Origin: UBA946 sp031550725
GTDB taxonomy: Bacteria; Bacillota; Clostridia; Oscillospirales; Ruminococcaceae
Direction of reading: 5' to 3'
DNA length: 64,000 nucleotides
Assembly: GCA_031550725.1 (NCBI GenBank)
Contig: JAVBOH010000004.1
Span: forward strand, 62,001-126,000
Under the pieces are notes generated by a model, which worked only from the letters and a program-made list of their open reading frames with translations, did no database searches and was not told the DNA's origin. A program made the position numbers and the translations under genes. Positions 34,013 through 41,594 of the stretch are shown in pieces (position 1 is the stretch's first letter; each line of letters opens with the position of its first letter).

Positions 34013-34041
34013 ATTATAACATATTCACATAGATAATGCAA
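34013..34041 (-). promoter_or_regulatory. Sigma-A promoter of the hyd maturation operon
   Basis: Minus strand: TTGCAT (34036-34041), 17-base spacer, consensus TATAAT (34013-34018). The leader would run about 270 bases to the TM1266-like gene. The -35 is inside a small ATATTCAC/GTGAATAT hairpin that follows the ABC permease stop. I see no known riboswitch class in the leader. Confidence 0.72.
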
Positions 34042-34051
34042 GTGAATATTT

Positions 34052-34729
34052 TTATTCAAACCCTTTTTCAACAGGCATGAATTTAACAACAAATAAATAG
34101 GATAAAACCATTAATATCGGATTAGCAATTATTGTTACTGTTCCAATTGTCTTTGATATTTTTTCGATACATTCCGTAACTTTTTCAGCAGTCAATTCAA
34201 CTAAAAATGTTAAATCTCCGAATAAAATATAACCTAATCCACTGTAAGTAATCAACATTACAATTACAAGTATTATAGTTGTACCTTTCGATTCACCAAA
34301 TACCATTATAAATCCAAGTGAAATCCACAACAATGCAAATGCACCGCTTATTAATGAAAAAAACATCTTAATTTCAATATGCTGACCTGATGACAATGCT
34401 ATCAGGAAAGCAAATAAACACCCAACTGTAAGCACTATAAAAGCATATAGATATTTACTCAGTACATACCCTTTTTTGCATTGTGGAAACGCTATCCAGT
34501 ATGCTTTTATTCTTGGTTTTGTCACTGAAAGTGACATTGCTGAAACACTTACCCAGCACATTAAAATAAATATCACAATAAATAACATAAAAAAATATCT
34601 GGTTTCATCTGTTTCAACATCATCAAATCGCATTCCAAAAATAACAATACCGTAGCCAAATGACATTAATGCTGCAATTATTAATGATGCTTTGCTGTTA
34701 ATAAAGTCGCAATAAAGACTGCCTTTCAT
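34052..34729 (-). CDS. ABC-2 type transporter permease, second subunit
   Basis: Polytopic membrane protein of 225 residues with six hydrophobic segments (for example SLIIAALMSFGYGIVIFGM at about 14-32 and FFMLFIVIFILMCWVSVSAM at about 46-65). It lacks any soluble domain. The layout and short loops suit ABC-2 permeases that pair with GntR-controlled ATPases. Its start overlaps the preceding permease gene by four bases, so the two are translationally coupled and probably form a heterodimer. Substrate unknown; such operons often handle envelope stress or antimicrobial peptides. Confidence 0.82.
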   Translation of the reverse strand: MKGSLYCDFINSKASLIIAALMSFGYGIVIFGMRFDDVETDETRYFFMLFIVIFILMCWVSVSAMSLSVTKPRIKAYWIAFPQCKKGYVLSKYLYAFIVLTVGCLFAFLIALSSGQHIEIKMFFSLISGAFALLWISLGFIMVFGESKGTTIILVIVMLITYSGLGYILFGDLTFLVELTAEKVTECIEKISKTIGTVTIIANPILMVLSYLFVVKFMPVEKGFE

Positions 34730-35433
34730 GCCTTTACCCCCTTACCTATACGATATGCTTTCAATGATAAAAAGTATGATAATGCAAACAATCCTACAAG
34801 AATGAAAAATCCAATCAGCGTTGCTAAAGGCAGATGATTATTTATAAAATTAATCACTTTTACAGCAAAACCATTCAAGTCAAATCCACCCACTGATATA
34901 ATTATTCCTAAAACTGCGCTTAACATAATTACCATACCATTCATTAACATTCGTACTTTTTTCTGCTCAAGTCCAAGCAAATTGACAGGTATTGCAAAGA
35001 AATTAAGCATTAATGCAAAACCCATAGCTATAATAAAATAAAAAAACATTTCAGTTTTAATATTTTGCTTTGCTAATAAACAGCATGAAATCGGAACAAT
35101 TAAATATATCACCAAACTGGCGCTATTAATCACTGACATTATATATATTGACAGAACTTTTTTCTTGTCACTTATAGGGAATGAAACTTCAAACTCGTCA
35201 TATTTGCATAACCTATCCATACCAATTGATGTTATTGGTATATATGAAAGAATTGCAGGATAAAAGCAGGTAATATAAAGCATATTATCGAATTTCAAAA
35301 ATCCTGCAAAGTTACCATATACAGTTGAAACTGCAAGCATGACAAAAGCAACCGACAGCATTGCTATTGTAACAAACCCTGATTTTATCTGCGATTTCAT
35401 TGAATAAAAATCCTTTAGCAATAATCCTTTCAT
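34726..35433 (-). CDS. ABC-2 type transporter permease, first subunit
   Basis: Polytopic membrane protein of about 235 residues with six hydrophobic segments. It begins MKGLLLKDFYSMKSQ, the same kind of N-terminus as its paralogue downstream (MKGSLYCDFINSK). The longest frame starts at 35490 inside the ATPase gene, but ATG 35433 lies eight bases after AAGGGGGA and is clearly better. It starts four bases beyond the ATPase stop and ends overlapping the second permease gene. Confidence 0.85.
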   Translation of the reverse strand: MKGLLLKDFYSMKSQIKSGFVTIAMLSVAFVMLAVSTVYGNFAGFLKFDNMLYITCFYPAILSYIPITSIGMDRLCKYDEFEVSFPISDKKKVLSIYIMSVINSASLVIYLIVPISCCLLAKQNIKTEMFFYFIIAMGFALMLNFFAIPVNLLGLEQKKVRMLMNGMVIMLSAVLGIIISVGGFDLNGFAVKVINFINNHLPLATLIGFFILVGLFALSYFLSLKAYRIGKGVKA

Positions 35434-35437
35434 AGAA

Positions 35438-36319
35438 TTATTCCCCCTTGCCTGATTTATCAGCACACCCAACTTTTTTGGCAGATGCATAAAACAGCAT
35501 TATATCCTCAAGCGTAGGCTTTTCAACTGTAAGTTTACCATACTTTTCAAAGCCGCTCTTAATTAGCACCTCACAATAATAATTATATTGCTTTGTAAAA
35601 ACAATATCTTCATTATCAATAAAAGCCAAATCACCCTCACTGCATTTAATAAGTCTGTGGCTTTCAAGAAGGTTATCCTTGCTGTCTGTTAAAAACACCT
35701 CGCCGCCGTCAATAAATGTTAAGTAATCAGCAACTTTTTCAAGGTCACTTAAGATATGTGAAGATAGCAAAATACTGTTTTCTTCATCCTGCACATACTC
35801 CATAAAGCAGTCGAGAATTTCATTTCGCACAATAGGGTCAAGACCGCTTGTTGGCTCATCTAACAAGAGTAGCTTTGCATTATGTGAAAGTGCAATCGCT
35901 ATTGATAATTTCATTCGCATACCACGAGAAAAATCCTTGACCTTCTTCTTTAAAGGCAGTGAAAAACGCTCCATATACTTAAAGAAAAGCTCCTCGTTCC
36001 ATGTTTTATATACACCATTCATAATCTTGTTAATCTGCTTAATGTTAAGTGTATCATGAAAGCATAAGTCATCAAAAACAACACCAAGCTGCTCTTTAAC
36101 TGCAACTTCATCCGCCAAATTATCAAGTCCGTTTATTTTTATCTCGCCGCTTTTTCTGTTTGTGATATTAAGTATAGTCTTTATTGTAGTGGTTTTTCCT
36201 GCGCCATTTTGTCCGATAAACCCCATTATTGTGCCCTTTGGCAGTGAAAATGACACATCCTTTAAACTAAAATCCGCATAATTTTTACATAGGTTTTTTA
36301 CCTCAAGAATATTTTCCAT
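35438..36319 (-). CDS. ABC transporter ATP-binding protein
   Basis: ATPase subunit of 293 residues that powers the two ABC-2 permeases. Walker A GQNGAGKTTTI (about 35-45), Q-loop region EQLGVVFDDL, the ABC signature as FSRGMRMKLSIA (about 130-141; RGM replaces the usual GGM), Walker B LLLLDEPTSGLDP and the H-loop LLSSHILSD are all present. A C-terminal accessory region ends with EDIMLFYASAK. A TTG 12 bases upstream is in frame but abuts the Shine-Dalgarno; ATG 36319 is preferred. Second gene of the GntR-controlled operon. Confidence 0.93.
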   Translation of the reverse strand: MENILEVKNLCKNYADFSLKDVSFSLPKGTIMGFIGQNGAGKTTTIKTILNITNRKSGEIKINGLDNLADEVAVKEQLGVVFDDLCFHDTLNIKQINKIMNGVYKTWNEELFFKYMERFSLPLKKKVKDFSRGMRMKLSIAIALSHNAKLLLLDEPTSGLDPIVRNEILDCFMEYVQDEENSILLSSHILSDLEKVADYLTFIDGGEVFLTDSKDNLLESHRLIKCSEGDLAFIDNEDIVFTKQYNYYCEVLIKSGFEKYGKLTVEKPTLEDIMLFYASAKKVGCADKSGKGE

Positions 36320-36364
36320 GTTAATGTCCAACCTTTCCTATTTGAATGTTTGTAGATTAGTTAT

Positions 36365-36390
36365 CGGACACGATGTATCGTGTCCCTACT
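36365..36390. repeat. Dispersed TGTAGGG palindromic element, copy 4
   Basis: GGACACGAT (36366-36374) pairs perfectly with ATCGTGTCC (36377-36385), then CTAC. The GTAGGGACACG edge on the minus strand supplies the TAG stop codon of the GntR gene, so the element is fused to the end of that reading frame. Confidence 0.65.
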
Positions 36391-36757
36391 CCTCCATTAA
36401 TACTCGTAAAATTTTACATAAATCTTCATAAGATACCTTTGATTGAATAGCTTTTTCTGCTGCCATACTAAGATGATTTTCAATCTCCTTGAGATTTTCT
36501 TCACGAATAAGCTCAAGATTTTGCCCTTTGACATAACAACCCTTGCCAATTCGTGTTTCGATAAACCCATCACGTTCCAAATCTTCGTATGCACGCTTTG
36601 TGGTGATAACGCTTATCCTCAAATCGTTCGCCAAAAGCCTTATAGACGGCAACGCCTCACCCTCTTTCAGCTCACCAGTCATAATAGCAGATTTTATATG
36701 CGCTGTTATCTGCTCATAAATAGGGCGTTTATCGCTGTTGCTTATTATTATATTCAT
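36386..36757 (-). CDS. GntR-family regulator, YtrA-like
   Basis: Transcriptional repressor of 123 residues with an N-terminal winged helix: RPIYEQITAHIKSAIMTGEL (about 11-30), EALPSIRLLANDLRISVITT (about 33-52) and the wing DGFIETRIGKGCYV. The C-terminal part is only about 45 helical residues, as in the short YtrA subfamily that controls ABC-transporter operons. ATG 36757 has GGAGGA 11 bases upstream; an earlier in-frame start at 36784 does not. The palindromic operator in its own promoter indicates autoregulation. The stop codon is contributed by a short palindromic repeat. Confidence 0.92.
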   Translation of the reverse strand: MNIIISNSDKRPIYEQITAHIKSAIMTGELKEGEALPSIRLLANDLRISVITTKRAYEDLERDGFIETRIGKGCYVKGQNLELIREENLKEIENHLSMAAEKAIQSKVSYEDLCKILRVLMEE

Positions 36758-36788
36758 TTGTATTCCAGTCCTCCAATTAAACACGATA

Positions 36789-36819
36789 TATACTGTGTAT
36801 ATTCATTATACACAGTATA
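36789..36819. promoter_or_regulatory. Operator for the YtrA-like GntR regulator
   Basis: Perfect inverted repeat with 13-base arms, TATACTGTGTATA and TATACACAGTATA, separated by TTCAT. It overlaps the -10 of the operon promoter, the usual place for a YtrA-type operator. Confidence 0.9.
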
Positions 36820-36833
36820 CCCACTATTGTCAA
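36805..36833 (-). promoter_or_regulatory. Sigma-A promoter of the GntR-ABC operon
   Basis: Minus strand: consensus TTGACA (36828-36833), 17-base spacer, consensus TATAAT (36805-36810) located inside the operator. A full-consensus promoter held off by its own repressor is the simplest reading. Confidence 0.92.
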
Positions 36834-36875
36834 TAGTTTTTCAAAAATTTCATATACAGATTTTCATTTTTATGC

Positions 36876-36881
36876 TATAAT
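36876..36881 (+). promoter_or_regulatory. Extended -10 promoter of the deformylase-like gene
   Basis: TATGCTATAAT gives a TG-N-TATAAT extended -10, 35 bases before the start codon; no good -35 is visible. Confidence 0.6.
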
Positions 36882-36916
36882 ATATATTACTTTGATTTTA
36901 TAGGAGCATTTAAGAT

Positions 36917-37330
36917 ATGATAAAAGAAATTTGTACAGACCCTATTATACTTCGTCAGAAGTCCACTCTAGCAACAAAGGACGATATGCAAACCGTCAAG
37001 GACTTGCTTGACACTGTGAATGCGAACTCCGACCGCTGTGTTGGTATGGCTGCTAACATGATTGGTATATATAAGCGTATACTTTGCACACTTTCTGGGA
37101 AAACTTATATTGCAATGATAAACCCTGTCATTACTGACCGTTCAAAACAGACTTATGAAATCGAAGAAGGCTGTCTTTCACTGATTGGTGAGCGCAGCAC
37201 TGTTCGTCATAATGCTATTACGGTTGAATATTTTGATAAGAATTTTAAGAAGAAAAAACAGACTTTTACAGGGCATACAGCTCAGATTATCCAGCATGAA
37301 ATGGATCATTTTGAGGGTATATTAATTTAA
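36917..37330 (+). CDS. def: Peptide deformylase homologue
   Basis: Metalloenzyme family that removes the formyl group from nascent N-formyl-methionyl proteins. In 137 residues motif 2 EGCLS (metal Cys, about 92-96) and motif 3 QHEMDH (metal His pair and catalytic Glu, about 126-131) are intact. Motif 1 reads VGMAANMIG: Met occupies the position of the conserved oxyanion Gln (GxGLAAPQ). The protein also stops six residues after HEMDH and lacks the usual C-terminal helix. Short homologues of this type occur in Clostridia; whether they deformylate is not certain. It lies 18 bases upstream of the flavodoxin-fold gene and is probably cotranscribed. Confidence 0.88.
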   Translation: MIKEICTDPIILRQKSTLATKDDMQTVKDLLDTVNANSDRCVGMAANMIGIYKRILCTLSGKTYIAMINPVITDRSKQTYEIEEGCLSLIGERSTVRHNAITVEYFDKNFKKKKQTFTGHTAQIIQHEMDHFEGILI

Positions 37331-37348
37331 TCGGAGGGATAGTTTTAT

Positions 37349-37942
37349 ATGAACATTTTAGTCGTATATGCACATCCAAGCCAAAACAGCTTTACACATA
37401 TGGTTAAGGAAAAATTTGTGTCGACACTTACTAACGCAGGACATAATGTTGTCGTTTCTGACCTGTATCAAATGAATTTCAACGAAACATTTACTGAAGA
37501 AGAATATAACCGTGAGGCGTTTTACAACGCCCATAGACCTGTTTCGGAGGATGTTCGTCTAGAGCAGGAAAAGGTTAATAATGCTGATGTGATCGCATTT
37601 ATTTATCCTATTTTCTGGACTGAAGCTCCTGCAAAGCTTGTTGGATGGTTTCAGCGTGTATGGACATTCGGCTTTGCATATGGCGAGCCTATGTCGATGA
37701 AAACGTTTGATAAGGCATTATTTTTTGTTACTATGGGTGGTAAGCTTACTGATGAAGTGCGTCAGCATCAGGTTGAAGCTATGAAACAGGTTATGATTGG
37801 TGACAGAATTGCAAATCGTGCAAAGGAAACTGAATTTATCGTTTTCGATGAAATGACAAGAGGTTATGGTAACGAAGGAAACAGAGAAAGTAATATAAAG
37901 CAATTTCTTGAACAGGTTGTTTATACCGCTGAAAAATTATAA
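37349..37942 (+). CDS. Flavodoxin-fold NAD(P)H oxidoreductase (MdaB/KefF-like)
   Basis: FMN- or FAD-dependent quinone reductase-like enzyme of 197 residues. The flavin-binding N-terminus reads MNILVVYAHPSQNSFTH. The family signature FIYPIFWTEAPAKLVGWFQR (about 84-103) and FGFAYG follow, with the VTMGG loop and a C-terminal helix. Likely two-electron reduction of quinones or electrophiles in the cytoplasm. CGGAGGGATAGTTTTAT gives the ribosome-binding site. It follows the deformylase homologue by 18 bases. Confidence 0.9.
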   Translation: MNILVVYAHPSQNSFTHMVKEKFVSTLTNAGHNVVVSDLYQMNFNETFTEEEYNREAFYNAHRPVSEDVRLEQEKVNNADVIAFIYPIFWTEAPAKLVGWFQRVWTFGFAYGEPMSMKTFDKALFFVTMGGKLTDEVRQHQVEAMKQVMIGDRIANRAKETEFIVFDEMTRGYGNEGNRESNIKQFLEQVVYTAEKL

Positions 37943-37948
37943 ATTATA

Positions 37949-37982
37949 AGTATACCGGTAAAAATTTCAATCGGTATACTTT
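37949..37982 (+). terminator. Terminator after the oxidoreductase
   Basis: AGTATACCG (37949-37957) pairs with CGGTATACT (37972-37980), followed by TT; short T-tract. Confidence 0.6.
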
Positions 37983-38018
37983 ACATATAGGTACTTATTT
38001 GAAAGGTTAAATTTACAT

Positions 38019-39155
38019 ATGAAAAAATTAATTGATGATTATAACGAACTAATAAACAACGATGTATACAAGATAATTTTCAGCAATCCTGATAAGAAAT
38101 CAGTGGAGTTTAAAAAAATTGTGATAAACAAAATCGGTGAAATTTATCAGGTTGAAAAATACACCATGACACAAGTTTTTCACGAAAATATCAAGGATGT
38201 TATTTCATTTTTCATGAGTGATATTTCACTTAATTTCAAGCAGGTAAACATATGGGACGGTTCTGCCGAATACACGCTTAAACGCAGTGATGGCAATCTT
38301 TATATGATATCAAAGGTCGCATCTGTTAACGCTCCTGCAAAACAGGAAACACATAATCGTGAGAAGAATTATATCCTGCCGAAAGATACAGTTATACCAC
38401 CACTTGTTGACATCGGCGTTATCACAAAGGATGGCAAAATTATCACTTCGATGTATGATAAATACAAGCAGATTAATCGTTTTCTTGAACTGCTTAACGA
38501 CAGCTTTTCATCTATACCAAAGGGCGAGAAAATTCATATAATTGATTTTGGATGTGGAAAGTCATATCTAACATTTATCACTTACTATTATCTCACAGAA
38601 ATTTTGGAGCTTGATGCAAATGTAACAGGACTTGATTTAAAGGAAAAGGTTATTGATGATTGCAATAAAATTGCGCAGAAATATGGTTATACAGGACTGC
38701 ATTTCGAAGTTGGTGACATTGCAAAATACTCTCCTCCTGCAAAAACCGATGCAGTAATTACACTTCATGCGTGTGACACTGCAACCGATTATGCGTTGTT
38801 TAATGCGGTGTCATGGGGTGCAAAATATATATTTTCAGTACCATGCTGTCAACATGAAATCAACAATACTGCAAAGTCTGATAACCTTTCAATACTGATG
38901 AAATATGGCATTGTCAAGGAGCGTATTTCTGCTTTAATGACTGATGCTGTACGTGGAAATATGCTAACTTACATGGGATATTCCGTACAGCTTTTAGAGT
39001 TCGTTGATATGTCACATACGCCGAAAAATATTATGATACGTGCTGTTAAATCGAATATTTCACCAAAAGTACGCAAGTCGGCACTTAATGAAGTTATCTC
39101 ATTGAACAATGAGTTTGGAATAAATCCAACATTATATAAACTATTTACAGAATAA
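38019..39155 (+). CDS. Class I SAM-dependent methyltransferase (Methyltransf_32-like)
   Basis: Methyltransferase of 378 residues. An N-terminal helical/beta region of about 160 residues precedes the Rossmann domain with the SAM loop IIDFGCGKSYLTFITYYYL (about 172-190), an acidic strand VTGLDLKE, and the motif HACDTATDYAL followed by FSVPCCQHEIN (about 266-276). The PCCQHE element is typical of the Methyltransf_32 group of putative RNA methyltransferases. Target unknown. Own leader after a terminator; ends in a strong terminator. Confidence 0.85.
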   Translation: MKKLIDDYNELINNDVYKIIFSNPDKKSVEFKKIVINKIGEIYQVEKYTMTQVFHENIKDVISFFMSDISLNFKQVNIWDGSAEYTLKRSDGNLYMISKVASVNAPAKQETHNREKNYILPKDTVIPPLVDIGVITKDGKIITSMYDKYKQINRFLELLNDSFSSIPKGEKIHIIDFGCGKSYLTFITYYYLTEILELDANVTGLDLKEKVIDDCNKIAQKYGYTGLHFEVGDIAKYSPPAKTDAVITLHACDTATDYALFNAVSWGAKYIFSVPCCQHEINNTAKSDNLSILMKYGIVKERISALMTDAVRGNMLTYMGYSVQLLEFVDMSHTPKNIMIRAVKSNISPKVRKSALNEVISLNNEFGINPTLYKLFTE

Positions 39156-39192
39156 AATAACGGTTCTCGAATTAAAAACGAGAACCGTTATT
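39156..39192. terminator. Bidirectional terminator, methyltransferase and OppA-like genes
   Basis: AATAACGGTTCTCG pairs exactly with CGAGAACCGTTATT around a 9-base loop, followed by TTTT on the plus strand. It lies between convergent genes. Confidence 0.92.
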
Positions 39193-39224
39193 TTTTGGTG
39201 ATATATTCAAATAAAATCTAACAA

Positions 39225-40850
39225 TCAATACATTTTGGCATCCCTAAAAACAATCTGCCTTGTGAACGGATAGTAAATCAAATCATCGGCATCTTTACTA
39301 TAAACAAAATATTCATTACCATAAAAAAGCGGAACAAATGCCATATCATTAATTACAAGACTTTCCATATCCTCAATTAAATCGGCGGCATCACTAAGCT
39401 TTTTGCAAGTATTTAGCTGTGTATATTTACCCTCAAGCGTTGGATTTATATAGCCATTAAAATTTTTCTTCGAACCATTTTTAAAATAATTTATAAACTC
39501 AGAGGGCTCGTTATAATCGGCATTAAGCTCAACCAAAGCAATTTCATAGTTTCCCTCTGCAAGCTTTGACTTGTATTCTTTCTCCGAAACAACTTCAATA
39601 CCACAGAAAAAATCAAGATTTGTCTGCCATTGCTCAGTTAAATCACTGATCACATTTTTACTGCTAAAGCTGTCCGGAACGGTTATTTTTATTCCGTCAA
39701 TCGTTACTAAATCCCTACTGGCAAGCTCTTTTTTCCATGCACTTACTGCTTTATCAAGATTATAAACAGATAACGCTGTGTCAGCAGAAATATTTCTGAA
39801 ATGCTTTCCGCAAATCGAAACTGACGGCGGCACTATTCCATATGCAATGCTTAAATCTTCAGTTAAATTAACCTTTAATTGCTCACGGTCAACTGATGCC
39901 GCAAGAGCATATCTTAATTCTGCCGAGTTGATATTTTCAGATTTCGGATTAAAAACAAGACCATATGTATTTGACTGATATGTCTGATATTTATTATTCT
40001 CAATCAGCTTTTTATTGTAGCTAGAAGTTACCACACAGTCGGTTTTGTCAGCGTTATAGCTGTCAATATCACCGCTGCTGTCCCCTGTTATAAAAAAATT
40101 CACGCTGTATGGATAGACCATATTCTGTTCATGATTAAGAGTATTTCGCCTTAAAATTATGTAATTATTATCCCAGTATGGATCGAAATTCCATTCCTTA
40201 ATATAAAATGCACTGTTTGAAATTGACGTTTCAGCAGACAAGCCATATCTGCCCTTTGTACTTACAAAAAACTCTTTATTACATGGCATTGCGGCGGTAT
40301 GCGTTAGCATTTCAAGGAAGTTGTAATAAGGGTATTCTAGCTCAATTTCGAGTGTAAGCTCATCCTTTGCTTTAATTCCAAGTATACTAATATCAGCAGC
40401 ACCATTTTTAATTGCATTTGCATTTTTTATGCAGGTAAATTCCTTTGAATATGGGGATGTTGAATTTTTTGAAAGTATTCTTTCAAAGGCATAAACAAAA
40501 TCATCAGCAGTTAGTTTGGCTGTGAAATCACCCAAACCCTCCCAGAAAATATTATCCTTAAGCTTGAATGTATATGTTAGTCCATTATCGGACAGTGAAT
40601 AGCTTTCACAAGCTGCATTTTCAATTGTGCCGTCAGGTGTCATTCGAACAAGTCCGTCATATGTATTCATGATAATCATTTTTGACGCTTCATCCGATGC
40701 CATCTGCGGATCAAGATTTTGCGGATTGCTCTCTATATTCGTGCGGAAAATATATCCTGAACCATCATCCTTGCTGCATGACGAAAATAATGTCGTCATA
40801 ATAAGAATGACAAGAATAAACGCTATATTTTTTATATGTAATTTCTTCAA
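39225..40850 (-). CDS. Peptide/nickel-type ABC substrate-binding lipoprotein (SBP family 5)
   Basis: Extracytoplasmic solute receptor of 541 residues. The signal peptide MKKLHIKNIAFILVILIM leads to the lipobox LFSSC (Cys about 26). The mature part follows the OppA/DppA pattern: NPQNLDPQMASDEASKMIIM (about 41-60), YDGLVRMTPDGTI, YTFKLKDNIFWEG and the later RYALAASVDREQLKVNL (about 310-326). It would bind oligopeptides, but no permease or ATPase genes are adjacent, so it is an orphan receptor or serves a distant transporter. The C-terminus ends VFRDAKMY. Confidence 0.92.
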   Translation of the reverse strand: MKKLHIKNIAFILVILIMTTLFSSCSKDDGSGYIFRTNIESNPQNLDPQMASDEASKMIIMNTYDGLVRMTPDGTIENAACESYSLSDNGLTYTFKLKDNIFWEGLGDFTAKLTADDFVYAFERILSKNSTSPYSKEFTCIKNANAIKNGAADISILGIKAKDELTLEIELEYPYYNFLEMLTHTAAMPCNKEFFVSTKGRYGLSAETSISNSAFYIKEWNFDPYWDNNYIILRRNTLNHEQNMVYPYSVNFFITGDSSGDIDSYNADKTDCVVTSSYNKKLIENNKYQTYQSNTYGLVFNPKSENINSAELRYALAASVDREQLKVNLTEDLSIAYGIVPPSVSICGKHFRNISADTALSVYNLDKAVSAWKKELASRDLVTIDGIKITVPDSFSSKNVISDLTEQWQTNLDFFCGIEVVSEKEYKSKLAEGNYEIALVELNADYNEPSEFINYFKNGSKKNFNGYINPTLEGKYTQLNTCKKLSDAADLIEDMESLVINDMAFVPLFYGNEYFVYSKDADDLIYYPFTRQIVFRDAKMY

Positions 40851-40916
40851 TTGCAGTTTCCTTTCAATTATTTTGTGTACACTATTAATATAACATTATT
40901 CCACACAATATGCAAG

Positions 40917-41429
40917 TTACAATATGGTTTCAATTGGTGTATTTTCGGTTACAGATTTTTTCACATCTATAATACGCTGGTTTGAACTCCCTTTAAACTT
41001 AAGCTCATAGCTTTTTTTATCCTGCTCAAATTTACCATCAATAAGATAATCGGTAATGCTTAAAAGTTTTGTATACCCGTTTTCATCGGTTGCATTTTCC
41101 ATTAAATACTCGTATGTATATCCTGTGAATGTGATAATATCCATATTTAGCTTATGTATCGCCACACCTAGTTCATACAAAGCATTCGCCTGACAAAACG
41201 GCTCACCACCGCTGAATGTTACACCATCAAGCAGCTTATTATACTTTATTTTTTCAAGTATATCCATTATATTTTCATCATGTCCTCCACTAAAATCATG
41301 TGTATGCGGATTATGACAACCCACACATTTATGCGGACATCCTTGCGTAAAAACCGTAAAACGCAGCCCCGGTCCATCGACAATTGAGTCGTTTGCAATT
41401 CCTGCAATTCGTAATTTTATATCTGACAT
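40917..41429 (-). CDS. nrdG: Anaerobic ribonucleotide reductase activating protein NrdG
   Basis: Radical-SAM enzyme that installs the glycyl radical on NrdD. From the chosen start it has 170 residues, with the cluster motif CPHKCVGCHNPHTHDFSGG (Cx3Cx2C, about 26-44) and the VTFSGGEPFCQANAL segment (about 69-83). An in-frame GTG at 41453 precedes the AGGAGG Shine-Dalgarno; ATG 41429 follows it at 12 bases and matches the usual N-terminus. It is downstream of nrdD on the same strand but separated from it by a good terminator hairpin. Confidence 0.95.
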   Translation of the reverse strand: MSDIKLRIAGIANDSIVDGPGLRFTVFTQGCPHKCVGCHNPHTHDFSGGHDENIMDILEKIKYNKLLDGVTFSGGEPFCQANALYELGVAIHKLNMDIITFTGYTYEYLMENATDENGYTKLLSITDYLIDGKFEQDKKSYELKFKGSSNQRIIDVKKSVTENTPIETIL

Positions 41430-41540
41430 TTTATGCCCATGCCTCCTTGTCACAAAGCCCTATGAAAATTTCCAGCATGGGCTCGTGGGTTATTTTATTA
41501 GTATTTTAAATTTGTTTCAAACTTCACCACTTTATCTAAA

Positions 41541-41577
41541 AATGGTTGTTGCAAAAACAAATATTGCAACAACCATT
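41541..41577 (-). terminator. Terminator between nrdD and nrdG
   Basis: AATGGTTGTTGCAA (41541-41554) pairs perfectly with TTGCAACAACCATT (41564-41577); the minus-strand tail is TTTTTAGAT. It may limit nrdG expression relative to nrdD. Confidence 0.88.
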
Positions 41578-41594
41578 ATTTCAAAATACTATAT

